This document shows, one piece after another, positions 33,196-42,386 of a DNA stretch of 64,000 bases. The translations under genes and the position numbers were made by a program. The stretch comes from a bacterium ADurb.Bin236 (GTDB taxonomy: Bacteria; UBP15; UBA6099), in the NCBI GenBank assembly GCA_002069885.1, contig MWCD01000003.1:62001-126000 (forward strand), in the 5' to 3' direction. Every line of letters starts with the position of its first letter. The first letter of the stretch is position 1. The notes under the pieces were generated by a model, which made no database searches, had not been told where the DNA came from, and was given only the letters and a program-made list of their open reading frames with translations.

Positions 33196-34623
33196 ATGTT
33201 CAAAAACCACGAAGACCTGATGAAGTTCGTCAGAGACGCGGACATCGAGATGCTCGACCTGAAGGTCATCGACCTTCCCGGCAGATGGCATCACATGACG
33301 TACTCGACGCGCCACATCAGCGAAAAAGTGTTCACCGACGGCACGGGCATCAGCCTCTCCCCCTATCAGGGCTACAGGCAGATAACTCAGGGCGACATGA
33401 AAGTCGTCCCCGACCCGTCCACCGCCTTCATAGACCCGTTCTACGATGCCAAGACCCTCAGCGTCATCTGCGACATCCTGCTGCCGGACGGACAGCCCTA
33501 CGAGCGCGACCCGCGCCGCATCGCCCGCGCCGCGGAAAAATACATCCTCGACAGCGGCATCAACGCCCGCTCTCTGTGGCTTCCCGAACTCGAATTCCAC
33601 GTGTTCGACGAAGTCCGCTACGGCTCATTCATCAACAAGTCGTTCTACAGCGTGGACTGCGAGTGGGGTTTCTGGAACGCGGACAACGACAAATGGCCTC
33701 AGCTCGGCTCAAAGCTGGGAGCCTCCGGCTGCGGCCAAGCAGACGCGCCCCGCGACAGGCTGTTCAACTTGCGCACAGAGATGGTCCGCCGCATCGAGAA
33801 CGCCGGATACCGCGTCAAATACCACCACCACGAACTCGGCGGCCCCGGCCAGATGGAAATCGAACCTTATTTCGAGCCTCTGCTGCGCGCCGCAGACAGC
33901 GTTATGGTAATGAAATACATGGTCGCCAACACCGCCCGCCAAGCGGGCAAGACCGTCACATTCATGCCCAAACCGCTGTTCGACACTCCCGGCAACGGAA
34001 TGCACTTTCACCAGTACTTGGAGAAGGACGGCAAATCGCTCTTCTACTCGAATGACGGATACGCGAAACTAAGCGGAATGGCGCTGAGCTACCTCGGCGG
34101 CCTCTTCCGGCACACACCCGCTCTCATGGCGCTCACCAACCCCAGCACCAACTCGTACCGCAGGTTCGGCGTCGGCATGGCCGCCCCGATGAGCCTCTTC
34201 TTCGGCGAGTCCAACCGCAGCTCCGCCATCCGCATCCCCTCCTACTCGAAAAACGAGACGGACCAGCGCGTGGAATACCGGCTGCCGGACGGCTTGTGCA
34301 ACCCCTACCTCGCCATCGCCGCACAGCTCATGGCCGGCCTCGACGGCGTGCTGGACAAAATGGACCCCACCGCCGAAGGCTACGGCCCTTTCGACTTCAA
34401 CAATTACACCCTCTCCGACGAGGAGAAGGCGAAGATACGAACCGCCCCCTCTTCTCTCGAAGAGACTCTCGAAGCTCTCGAAAAAGACAGCGCCTTCCTG
34501 ACTCGCGGCGGCGTCTTCCCGGAGGAAATAGTGTCCGCGTGGACGACCCTAAAACGGGACGAGTTGCGTATCGTCAAATCACGCCCCCACCCCGCCGAGT
34601 TCGACCTCTACTACGACCTGTGA
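33196..34623 (+). CDS. glnA: Glutamine synthetase, type I
   Basis: 475 aa, GGAGC ribosome site. It joins ammonia to glutamate; the dodecameric type I enzyme is expected. Sequence landmarks: VIDLPGRWHHMTYS, metal Glu in WLPELEFHVFDEV, HHHELGGPGQMEIE, KTVTFMPKPLFDTPGNGMHFHQYL, TNPSTNSYRRF, and RIPSYSKNETDQRVEYRLPD. Near the C-terminus, FDFNNYTLSDEE aligns with the adenylylation loop of enteric GlnA, and the Tyr is kept, so control by adenylylation is possible although no glnE is in view. It has its own promoter and a strong terminator at 34651, so it is monocistronic. Confidence 0.92.
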   Translation: MFKNHEDLMKFVRDADIEMLDLKVIDLPGRWHHMTYSTRHISEKVFTDGTGISLSPYQGYRQITQGDMKVVPDPSTAFIDPFYDAKTLSVICDILLPDGQPYERDPRRIARAAEKYILDSGINARSLWLPELEFHVFDEVRYGSFINKSFYSVDCEWGFWNADNDKWPQLGSKLGASGCGQADAPRDRLFNLRTEMVRRIENAGYRVKYHHHELGGPGQMEIEPYFEPLLRAADSVMVMKYMVANTARQAGKTVTFMPKPLFDTPGNGMHFHQYLEKDGKSLFYSNDGYAKLSGMALSYLGGLFRHTPALMALTNPSTNSYRRFGVGMAAPMSLFFGESNRSSAIRIPSYSKNETDQRVEYRLPDGLCNPYLAIAAQLMAGLDGVLDKMDPTAEGYGPFDFNNYTLSDEEKAKIRTAPSSLEETLEALEKDSAFLTRGGVFPEEIVSAWTTLKRDELRIVKSRPHPAEFDLYYDL

Positions 34624-34650
34624 GACGGGCTTTCGACGAATAGACTCCGA

Positions 34651-34683
34651 ACGGGGCGCGATTGCCGCGCCCCGTTTTTTTTG
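34651..34683 (+). terminator. Intrinsic terminator after glnA
   Basis: Perfect 10-bp stem ACGGGGCGCG / CGCGCCCCGT with a 4-nt loop (ATTG), directly followed by eight T. It starts 28 nt after the glnA stop. Confidence 0.9.
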
Positions 34684-34702
34684 TTTTGATTTTATAGGGC
34701 GT

Positions 34703-34971
34703 ATTAAGGGAAAACTTTTGAAAAAGTTTTCCCTTAAAATCCCTTTCAAAACATTTCACGCTAGCGCCGTATGCGGAGCTTCGCTTCCGCCTTTGGCGCG
34801 TATCATAAGAAAAGATATTGGAAAAGAGATTTTCGTGAGAATCTTCTTCTTAAACATTTTCACAGGAGCGTAGTGACGGCGCGCTGCAGCGCGCCGTCAC
34901 TACGCGCAAGGAAAAGTTTGAAGGATTTTCAAGGAAACTTTTCAAAGTTTCCTTGAACCGCCGGAGGCGCT
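34703..34971 (+). repeat. Structured intergenic repeat R1, copy a
   Basis: About 269 bp sharing its first 135 bp and its last 14 bp (CCGCCGGAGGCGCT) with 37519-37774 in the same orientation. The shared part holds two hairpins: AAGGGAAAACTTT...AAAGTTTTCCCTT at the left end, and a stem built on GGCGGA/TCCGCC around an AGCTTCGCT loop. Copy a alone carries a 38-bp perfect palindrome (34868-34905) and a terminal AAGGAAACTTT/AAAGTTTCCTT hairpin. The middle differs completely between copies. No ORF with family features. It occupies most of the gap 34624-35233. Confidence 0.75.
34868..34905. repeat. Perfect 38-bp palindrome
   Basis: Every base from 34868 to 34905 pairs with its partner around the centre 34886/34887; each arm is 19 bp and starts GCGTAGTGACGG. 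There is no loop, and no T-run follows, so it is not a standard terminator. It lies in the variable middle of repeat R1a. Confidence 0.85.
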
Positions 34972-35233
34972 TGATGAACGCGCGGAGTATATGCGCGTAT
35001 AGTCGGCAGGTCTTGATTTCTTTTTTGCGCTATTATCATGAAAGTGTTAACGGCATGCTCGAAAATCAGGGATATTTTGTTTTCGCTGTAAGTTTGCCAG
35101 TGTTGAGAATATTTTTTATTCGGAGTTGTTTTCAATTGATTGATTATGCTTTATTATGATATATTGTATGCAAAGGATTGCAAAATGGCCGTAATGTATT
35201 TTAAATTACGCTCATAATATTTGGGAGGCAAAA
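34972..35233. other. Non-coding AT-rich stretch before the exported protein gene
   Basis: No gene found. It contains an inverted repeat CGTAAT-N9-ATTACG at 35190-35210, within or beside a weak promoter (TTGCAA at 35179-35184, TTAAAT 17 bp later), and a GGGAGG ribosome site at 35223-35228 for the next gene. The repeat could be an operator. The rest shows nothing I can interpret. Confidence 0.4.
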
Positions 35234-36151
35234 ATGGTGAAGAGACTCAAACAAACGTTTCTTGCGGCGATGGCGGTCGCGTTGATGTTGCCGGCGGTCG
35301 CTGCTGCGACGACAACGGCGCTGCCGATAGATTCTGCGGCGGCGGCGGCGAATGTGGAGAAGATGATCGCTACGGCCACCGAGCGCCCGGAGGATTACCG
35401 CCAGCAAATTGACGCCATGATCGACCTGACGCTGCACATTCTGCGCGGCCCCGTCCCCGACGGCTCCGGCTATCAGTATGCGGAGGCGATTATCGACAAG
35501 ACGGTAGAGCCTGAGACTCTGCTCAGCGAGAGAGTGAGCGCGGTGTGGAAGGCGAACCAGCAGCAGACTTTCTCCGCCGAGGCGAGGACGGTCTATATGC
35601 TTCAGATTTACGCTCCGAAATACCGCTCCGGCCTTTTCAGGAACAACGGCGACACTTATGTTGAAAAATACAAAGTTGAATTTTCGATTCAGGGCAAAGT
35701 TCGCACGATCAACTGGGAGCACAAGAACTGGATTTCCCGTGACTCGACGGTCGAAATTCCGCTGCCGGGCATAGCGGAATGGGCGAAGATAGAGATAGTG
35801 GCCGGGGTCGAAGCGTCGGACGTCGGCAACGCGATAATCGAACTTCGCGCCGTGCGCCCCATCGTCAAAGACGACCCGAAGAACCCGTTTTCATACTCTA
35901 TAGACCAGTTGAAGGCGTTGCAGAAAAATATCGCGTACGCAAAGAACGAGGCCATCCTCTCTCAGTTGAACGAAGCTCTCGCCGGAATCAAAACCGCGCC
36001 GGTGGCGGCGGCTGCCGTGGCGGCTCCTTCGGATCAGGCCGTCGTTCAGAAGCTCGAAGCCATTTCCTCTCTGATGGACGGAAGCGAAGAGGACCGCGCA
36101 AAGGCGAAAGCCGAGTTGAAAAGCTTAATCGAATCGATGAAAAAGAACTGA
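35234..36151 (+). CDS. Exported protein of unknown function
   Basis: 305 aa; GGGAGG 5 nt before ATG. Signal peptide LKQTFLAAMAVALMLPAVAA. The mature part has an Ala-rich helix, a central beta-rich domain with YVEKYKVEFSIQGKVRTINWEHKNWISRDST and PGIAEWAKIEIVAGVEASDVGNAIIELRAVRP, which reads like a jelly-roll or carbohydrate-binding-like sandwich, and a C-terminal helical region with an Ala/Val linker and a Lys/Glu-rich tail. I do not recognise a family. It is predicted to be periplasmic and has its own promoter region. The 74-nt gap to the next gene allows co-transcription. Confidence 0.65.
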   Translation: MVKRLKQTFLAAMAVALMLPAVAAATTTALPIDSAAAAANVEKMIATATERPEDYRQQIDAMIDLTLHILRGPVPDGSGYQYAEAIIDKTVEPETLLSERVSAVWKANQQQTFSAEARTVYMLQIYAPKYRSGLFRNNGDTYVEKYKVEFSIQGKVRTINWEHKNWISRDSTVEIPLPGIAEWAKIEIVAGVEASDVGNAIIELRAVRPIVKDDPKNPFSYSIDQLKALQKNIAYAKNEAILSQLNEALAGIKTAPVAAAAVAAPSDQAVVQKLEAISSLMDGSEEDRAKAKAELKSLIESMKKN

Positions 36152-36224
36152 CGCGCGAGAACCGCGCGACTAAGGCGGCTCTGGGACGATCCCGCTTCGG
36201 CGCGGCCATACGAATGGTTCGGTA

Positions 36225-36752
36225 ATGGCGAAATATGAGTTGGGCGGAAAAAGGCCGGTGGTCGGCGACGGGACTTGGGTCCACGAGACCGCGCAGCTTA
36301 TCGGCGACGTTGTGGTCGGCTCCGGATGTTTTATCGGAGCGGGGGCCGTCCTTCGGGGCGACTTCGGGAGTTGCCGCGTCGGCGACCGTTCGAGCGTTCA
36401 GGAGAGTTGCGCCATGCACTCGCGCCCCGGAGAGGTTTGTTCCGTAGGCTCCGATTCGACAATCGGCCACGGGGCCGTCCTTCACGGCTGCAAGGTGGGA
36501 GACCGCGCGGTGGTCGGCATCCACTGCGTGGTTGCGGACGGCGCGGAAGTGGGCGACGACTGCATAATCGGCGAGAACTCGCTGGTGAAATCGGGGATGA
36601 AGATACCCGCCGGGAGCCTCGCCGCAGGGTCGCCCGTGGTTGTGAAAGGGCCTCTGAAGGAATCGCAGATAATGATGAAAAACGCGGGGGCCGCGCTGTA
36701 CGCGGACCTTGCGGCCAGATACGTCAGAGAAGCCCGCAGGCTGCCCGACTGA
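36225..36752 (+). CDS. Gamma-carbonic-anhydrase-like hexapeptide protein
   Basis: 175 aa, the typical length of YrdA/CaiE-like trimers with a left-handed beta-helix. Hexapeptide repeats run from about residue 20 to 140 (QLIGDVVVGSGCFIGAGAVLRGD, VGDDCIIGENSLVKSG). The three zinc histidines of gamma-carbonic anhydrases are in place: one in CAMHSRPG and two in IGHGAVLHGC. CO2 hydration is possible, but many homologues have no measured activity, so the role is open. Only 6 bp separate its stop from that of the convergent hydrolase gene. Confidence 0.87.
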   Translation: MAKYELGGKRPVVGDGTWVHETAQLIGDVVVGSGCFIGAGAVLRGDFGSCRVGDRSSVQESCAMHSRPGEVCSVGSDSTIGHGAVLHGCKVGDRAVVGIHCVVADGAEVGDDCIIGENSLVKSGMKIPAGSLAAGSPVVVKGPLKESQIMMKNAGAALYADLAARYVREARRLPD

Positions 36753-36758
36753 ACGCGC

Positions 36759-37484
36759 TCACGCGAACTGTTTTATCCAGTCCAAGCACAACGAGAAAAA
36801 GATTTCCCTGTGTTCGGGGCGAGTGAACGCGTGGTCGGCTCCGGGGACAATCTCAAGCCGCTTTGGCTCGGCTGCAAGCGCGTGGATGCGTTCGGCGTGC
36901 CAAGACGGAATCAGTTCGTCGTCCGAGCCGTGGCATGTCAGAAGGCGCGAAGCGCGCGCGCAAATCGCGGGAATGTCGTGTCCCGCCGCGTCCGTCTCCA
37001 ACGCCCGCTTCACTCTCGTTCCGTCGCCCAAATTGATGTAATCGCCGTCGCGGGAATACTCCGGGCCGAGACGCGGAAAGAAATCGAAGTTGAACGGGGT
37101 GGCGCAAATAACGGAGCAGAAAGGCCGCGCGGTTTCCGCCGCCGTAAGAGCCGTCAGGCCCCCGAAGCTGCTGCCGATGAGAGCTATGCCGCGAGCGCCG
37201 AAACGCTCTCTGACGAAACCGGCCGCGGCCTCAAGCTCGGCGGCGCGCCCCGTGAGCGTGATGTCCTCGAACTTCCCTTCGCTCTCCCCTATGCCGCTGT
37301 GATCGAACCTGAAAGCGGAAATCCCTGCCGCCGCCAACCCCTCGCAGACGAACGTCCATTTTTCGCTGTCTTTCGAGCCTGCGAACCCGTGGCTTATCAC
37401 CGCCGCTGGAGCGTCCGCGCTCCCGGCTTCATGCCACGCCCCCGCAAGTCTCAACCCTGCATGTTCAAATGACATTTTTTCCAT
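36759..37484 (-). CDS. Alpha/beta hydrolase
   Basis: 241 aa, cytosolic. Oxyanion HGFAGSKDSEKW, nucleophile elbow GSSFGGLTAL (Ser near residue 104), acid CHGSDDELIPSWHAE and His in GADHAFTRPEH complete the catalytic triad. The pattern is that of small serine esterases/lipases related to YuxL/BAAT-like hydrolases; the substrate is unknown. It is read from the opposite strand to its neighbours, and its upstream region is repeat R1b. Confidence 0.87.
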   Translation of the reverse strand: MEKMSFEHAGLRLAGAWHEAGSADAPAAVISHGFAGSKDSEKWTFVCEGLAAAGISAFRFDHSGIGESEGKFEDITLTGRAAELEAAAGFVRERFGARGIALIGSSFGGLTALTAAETARPFCSVICATPFNFDFFPRLGPEYSRDGDYINLGDGTRVKRALETDAAGHDIPAICARASRLLTCHGSDDELIPSWHAERIHALAAEPKRLEIVPGADHAFTRPEHREIFFSLCLDWIKQFA

Positions 37485-37518
37485 GCTTCTATTATACGGG
37501 CAAGAAAAACTTATTGGA

Positions 37519-37774
37519 ATTAAGGGAAAACTTTTGAAAAAGTTTTCCCTTAAACCCTTTCAAAATCTTTCATGCCAGCGCCGAAGGCGGAGCTTCGCTT
37601 CCGCCTTCGGCGCGTATCAAGTGAAAAGATATTGGGAAATGGTTTTCAGTGGAATCCAATTGATAAGTGATTTTGACAAGAAAAGAATTGTAGGGGCGGT
37701 CCGTTGGGTCGCTCTGATAGTATGGATCATTGCCATTTTTTCATAAATGATTTTACATGGCCGCCGGAGGCGCT
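37519..37774 (+). repeat. Structured intergenic repeat R1, copy b
   Basis: About 256 bp, a direct repeat of 34703-34971. The left hairpin is nearly unchanged. The second hairpin is perfect here (CCGAAGGCGGA pairing with TCCGCCTTCGG), whereas copy a has mismatches in the same stem. The middle is unrelated to copy a, and the right end CCGCCGGAGGCGCT is identical. It fills the 382-bp gap 37485-37866 together with the leuS promoter, and no gene is seen. Confidence 0.75.
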
Positions 37775-37794
37775 GTTAAAAGACGCGGATTTCT

Positions 37795-37823
37795 TTGAAA
37801 AAATGTCGGTTTTATGGTACATT
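37795..37823 (+). promoter_or_regulatory. Promoter of leuS
   Basis: TTGAAA (37795-37800), 17-bp spacer, TACATT (37818-37823), about 40 nt before the leuS start at 37867. No T-box features are seen in the short leader. Confidence 0.6.
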
Positions 37824-37866
37824 TATCTGCTTGGTAGGAGCTTAGATTGGAAAGGTTCGCACGGCC

Positions 37867-40357
37867 ATGAGAGAATACGACTTTGAAAATTTTGAAGCAG
37901 AGTGGCGGCGGCGCTGGGAAGAAAGCGGGATGCACACCTGCAAGGACGACGATCCCAGACCTAAATATTACTGTCTGGACATGTTTCCGTATCCGTCCGG
38001 GGCGGGGCTTCACGTGGGCCACTGGCGGGGTTATGTGCTGTCAGACGTGGTGACGCGCTACAAGACACTGCGCGGCTTCAACACGCTGCATCCGATGGGA
38101 TGGGACGCTTTCGGACTGCCCGCCGAGAACGACGCCATAAAAAAGAAAATTCATCCGAGAGAAAACACCAAGAAAAACGTGGACAACATCCGCCGGCAAC
38201 TCAAGGAAATCGGCGCGATGTACGACTGGTCGCGGGAGTTCAGCACCACAGACCCGGATTATTTCAGATGGACGCAATGGATATTCGTTCAGATGTTCAA
38301 GGCCGGGCTGGCCTATAAGAGAGAGATGCCCATCAACTGGTGTCCCTCGTGCAAAACAGGCATCGCCAACGAGGAAGTGGTCAACGGGGTCTGCGAAAGG
38401 TGCGGCGAGGCTGTCGATAAAAAGAATCTCAATCAGTGGATGCTCAGGATAACGAAGTACGCCGAGCGGCTGCTGACCGACTTGGACAAGCTCGACTGGC
38501 CGGAGCAGGTCAAGCTGCTTCAGAGGAACTGGATCGGGCGCAGCGAGGGAGCGGACGTGGTGTTCACCGCGATCAGCGCCCGGGATGGCTCCCGCAAGGA
38601 TGTCACCGTATACACCACCAGACCGGACACTCTGTTCGGCGCGACATTCATGGTGTTCGCCCCCGAACACCCGATGGTGGCGGAAATTTGCGACCCGGCG
38701 AAAGAACAGGAAATCAAAGAATACGTCGAGTGGGCGCGCAAACAGACCGACATCGACCGCGCGAACGTGAAAAAGGACAAAACGGGAGTTTTCATCGGCG
38801 CATACGCCGTCAACCCTGTGAACGGCGCCGAAATACCTATCTGGATTTCGGACTACGTGATGATGGGTTACGGAACGGGCGCGATAATGGCTGTCCCGGC
38901 GCACGACGAGCGCGACTTCGAGTTCGCCACCAAGTTCGGCATCCCCATCATCGAGGTCATCTACAGCGAAAACGCGAAGAGAGACGCCTCCGGCGCTCTC
39001 ACGGAAGCCAAACGCACCGCTTATAAAGGTGTCGTCCGCCCGGTCGAAGGCACAATGCTGACAGTTTTGAAAGACACATCCGAAAAAGTCAATCAATGTC
39101 TTGCTGGCCGGAAAAAGCCGGGGCAAAAAAGCCGTCAACTACAAGATGCGCGACTGGATATATTCGAGGCAGAGGTACTGGGGAGAGCCGATTCCGCTCG
39201 TGAACTGCGACAAATGCGGATGGGTGGCAGTCCCCGAAGACCAGCTCCCGGTGACGCTCCCCGAAGTCGAATCATACGAGCCGACGGGAACCGGCGAGTC
39301 GCCTCTGGCCGCGATGACGGACTGGGTGAACACGACCTGCCCGGAATGCGGAGGCCCGGCCAAACGCGAGACGGACACCATGCCGCAGTGGGCAGGCTCC
39401 TCGTGGTATTTCCTGCGCTACGCTTCCCCGAAGTTCGACGGCGGAGTGGCGGACCCGGCGGCGCTCGACAAATGGCTGCCAGTAGACCTCTACGTCGGCG
39501 GCATTGAGCACGCCATACTCCACCTGCTCTACTCCCGGTTCTTCGTCAAATTCCTGTTCGACATCGGAGCGGTAAAGTTCGACGAGCCGTTCACCCGCCT
39601 GTTTAATCAGGGCATGATAACCCGCCACAGCGAGAAGAGCGGCAAAGTCGAAAAGATGTCCAAATCGAAAGGCAACGTGGTCAGCCCGGACGAGCTGGTG
39701 ACGCTCTACGGGACGGACACTGTGAGGATATACGAGCTGTTCGTGGGGCCGCCGGAGTCGGAATCCGAATGGAATGACCGGGGCATCGAGGGGATTTTCA
39801 GATTTCTTAAGCGCGGTTGGCGCTGGACTCTGGAGATGAAGGAAAAAGCTGGCACGGAAGACGATCCGGCAATGCTCCGCGCGCGGCACGCCCTCATTAA
39901 AAACTGCACCGAGCGGCTCGAATCATTCCGCTTCAACACCATAATCAGCGCCCTGATGGAATTTGTGAACTTCGTCGCCGACGAGAAGAACGCCGGGCTG
40001 GCGGTCAGTCGCGAAACAGTCGACGCGTTCCTCGTTCTTATAGCGCCGCTCGCGCCTCATTTCTCCGAAGAACTCTGGAAGGAGCTTGGGGACGCGGACA
40101 GCATTTTCAAACAGAAGTGGCCGGAATTCAACGAGGCCCTCACGCTCGCGGACGCGGTGACGGTGGTGGTGCAGATAAACGGGAAAGTGCGCGACAGGTT
40201 CGAGGCATCCGCCTCCGCTCCCGACGACGAACTGCGGAAAACTTCTCTCGCGCTCGACAGAGTGAAAAAGAATATCGAGGGCAAACAGGTCGCCAAAGTG
40301 ATAGTGAACCGCAACCCTAAGGGCAACTCGGCGCTTGTGAGCATTGTGGCGAAGTAG
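37867..40357 (+). CDS. leuS: Leucyl-tRNA synthetase, split by an apparent frameshift near 39083
   Basis: Charges tRNA-Leu. The reading frame from 37867 gives the HIGH-type motif (GAGLHVGHWRGYVLSDVV), zinc cysteines WCPSCKTG...CERCG, and the CP1 editing domain (TTRPDTLFGATF, GTGAIMAVPAHDERDF). Continuity is lost near 39090, and the rest (VNYKMRDWIYSRQRYWGEP, PQWAGSSWYFLRY, KMSKS in VEKMSKSKGNVVSP, anticodon and C-terminal domains) is in the +1 frame to 40357. Dropping one A from the A5 run at 39083-39087 restores a continuous protein (SEKSINVLLAGKSRGKKAV) of about 829 aa with normal spacing. As this is an essential, otherwise intact gene, a sequencing/assembly indel is the simplest explanation. 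Own promoter upstream. Confidence 0.93.
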
Positions 40358-40407
40358 AGGGACGGCGGCAGAGCGGGAAAAGAACAACACACTGAGAGGA
40401 GCCGGGA

Positions 40408-42219
40408 ATGCCTGAAAAACAACAGAAGACCATATCAATGAGGTACTCGTGGTACGCGCTCTTCGTGATGGTGATGATCAACACGTCGAACTATGTGGAC
40501 AGGTTGAGCATCGGGCCGGCGATGGAGCACCTCAAGAGATATTTCAGCGCGTCCGACACCCAACTGGGCTGGATACTCGGAGCGTTCACGTTCGTGTACG
40601 CGATAATATCGTTGCCGATGGGATTTGCGTCTGATAGAGGCAAGAGAACCTTCTTCGTCGGGCTAGGAGCGCTCGTGTGGAGCATTGCGGCCACCACATC
40701 CGGATTCTGCAAATCATTCACAGGGTTCTTCGCCGCGAGGGCGGCGGTGGGAGCCGGCGAAGGCATCTACGCTCCCTCCGGAACAGCGCTCATCGCGGAC
40801 TATTTTCCGCGGAACAAGCGCGCCACCGCAATCTCGATTTTCATGTCCGCCATGCTAATCGGCGGCGCTCTGGCGATTATCGTCGCCGGCATAATCCTCA
40901 AGAAAACAGACAAGTTCGACCTCGAACGTATGGCCAAGCTGACGCCCTACTCGCAGGGCGAACAGGCCGGCGACTGCGTTTACAACGGCCTTCATCAGAC
41001 GAAACACAGGCTCGTGTCGTTCGACTTCGACTGCGGCGGCGAGCCGTTGTCCGTCGTGTTGTCCAACATCGACAAGAAACATGAGGCCGACGCCCGCACA
41101 ATACTGTTCAATGTGGATTATCGCGCTGGCGAAGCCGAACCTGAAGGCAGCCTTCTTGAGTTCGCGTCTTCTTTCACTGACATTGTCCGAGACCGCGAGG
41201 ACGACGATCTTCAACTGGTGACCGCGGAACTCAAGCAACTCCCCTCGCACTTCAAATTGCCTGCGCAGTACGAGGGCAAGCTGGTGTTCGACGAGAAAGC
41301 CGGACTGCTCGCCTACAAAGGCATCATGACCAAGGATGACTTGAAGGCTCTCCGGGACATATCGGACATGCCGGAATACCAGAAAGCGGTCATCTCCATT
41401 TCCAACGAGGCAAATTTCTACTTTCGCCGTTCGGACAACTGGAAATGGATATTCTGGATTCTGGGGCCTCCGGGACTCATCTTCGCGCTCATGGCGTTCA
41501 TGCTCAGGGAACCGGTCAAGGGCGGAACCGAGGATTACCTGACCGAGTCACAAGCCGCCGCGATCAACGCCAAAGGCAAAATCGACTACTCTCCTCTGTG
41601 GAAAACGCCTTCGCTGGTGATAATGGTGTTTTCAAACGTCATATTCACCGCAGCCATCGGCGGGCTGAACATGTGGCTGTTCCCGTTCGTAGAAAGATAC
41701 AAAGGCATGGAGTCTTCAGAGGCGGCCATGAAAATCGGCCCCATAGTCGTCGTCGCCATGCTGGTCGGCGTCGTCCTCAGCGGCATCGTCTCCGACATGA
41801 TGTTCAAGAAAAACAAACGCGCGTACAACTGGATCATATTTGTCTGTATCCTTGCGGGCATACCTTTTATCTATGTCTTCATAATGTCTGACAACTATCT
41901 TGCGATAGTAGGAGCGATAGCCGTGGGAATGTTCCTGCTGTCGTGGGTAAACGGACCTCAAAACACCCTGCTCGTTTCAGTGGTAGACCCGAAGCTGCGC
42001 GCCACCATGAATGCCATTCACATCCTTCTGATACACGTTCTTGGAGACGGCCCGTCGCCGATTATCATCGGATACCTCTCAGACCAGTACAGCCTGAAAT
42101 TCGCCTTCATGTGGTTGCCGGTGGCGATGCTGGTCGGCGCTGTGGGATTCATGATCGCCGGAATATTCGTTCCGAACGATTTAAAGAAGCTGGAACAGAG
42201 AATGACCGGGCAGGTATGA
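40408..42219 (+). CDS. MFS transporter with large extracytoplasmic insertion
   Basis: 603 aa. Helices 1-5 fit a Spinster/GudP-like MFS protein (NYVDRLSIGPAMEHLKRYF, GFASDRGKR loop 2-3, ARAAVGAGEGIYAPSGTALIADYFPRNKRATAISIF). Between helix 5 and helix 6, where the family has a loop of a few residues, about 175 residues (167-342) are inserted. The insert is acidic, has two cysteines and beta-rich stretches (HRLVSFDFDCGGEPLSVVLSN), and no helix of membrane length. By topology it faces the periplasm. Six further helices follow, ending with VSVVDPKLRATMNAIHILLIHVLGD. Substrate unknown; organic anions or sugar acids are common in relatives. 50 nt after leuS. Confidence 0.85.
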   Translation: MPEKQQKTISMRYSWYALFVMVMINTSNYVDRLSIGPAMEHLKRYFSASDTQLGWILGAFTFVYAIISLPMGFASDRGKRTFFVGLGALVWSIAATTSGFCKSFTGFFAARAAVGAGEGIYAPSGTALIADYFPRNKRATAISIFMSAMLIGGALAIIVAGIILKKTDKFDLERMAKLTPYSQGEQAGDCVYNGLHQTKHRLVSFDFDCGGEPLSVVLSNIDKKHEADARTILFNVDYRAGEAEPEGSLLEFASSFTDIVRDREDDDLQLVTAELKQLPSHFKLPAQYEGKLVFDEKAGLLAYKGIMTKDDLKALRDISDMPEYQKAVISISNEANFYFRRSDNWKWIFWILGPPGLIFALMAFMLREPVKGGTEDYLTESQAAAINAKGKIDYSPLWKTPSLVIMVFSNVIFTAAIGGLNMWLFPFVERYKGMESSEAAMKIGPIVVVAMLVGVVLSGIVSDMMFKKNKRAYNWIIFVCILAGIPFIYVFIMSDNYLAIVGAIAVGMFLLSWVNGPQNTLLVSVVDPKLRATMNAIHILLIHVLGDGPSPIIIGYLSDQYSLKFAFMWLPVAMLVGAVGFMIAGIFVPNDLKKLEQRMTGQV

Positions 42220-42293
42220 CGCGAGACGTTCGCCTGAAGAGCGTTAAAACCGCGAAAAAGCTTTTGCTTAATAGATTGTTTGCTGTAATCAAT

Positions 42294-42324
42294 ACCGGGG
42301 CCTCTCCCCAGAGGCCCCGGTTTT
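42294..42324 (+). terminator. Intrinsic terminator after the MFS gene
   Basis: Perfect 12-bp stem ACCGGGGCCTCT / AGAGGCCCCGGT with a CCCC loop followed by a short T-run. 75 nt after the MFS stop. Confidence 0.85.
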
Positions 42325-42386
42325 ACTAAAAAACGGGGAACATCCGGGAAATTGGGATGTTTAAACACTTACAGGGGGTAAAGAGT

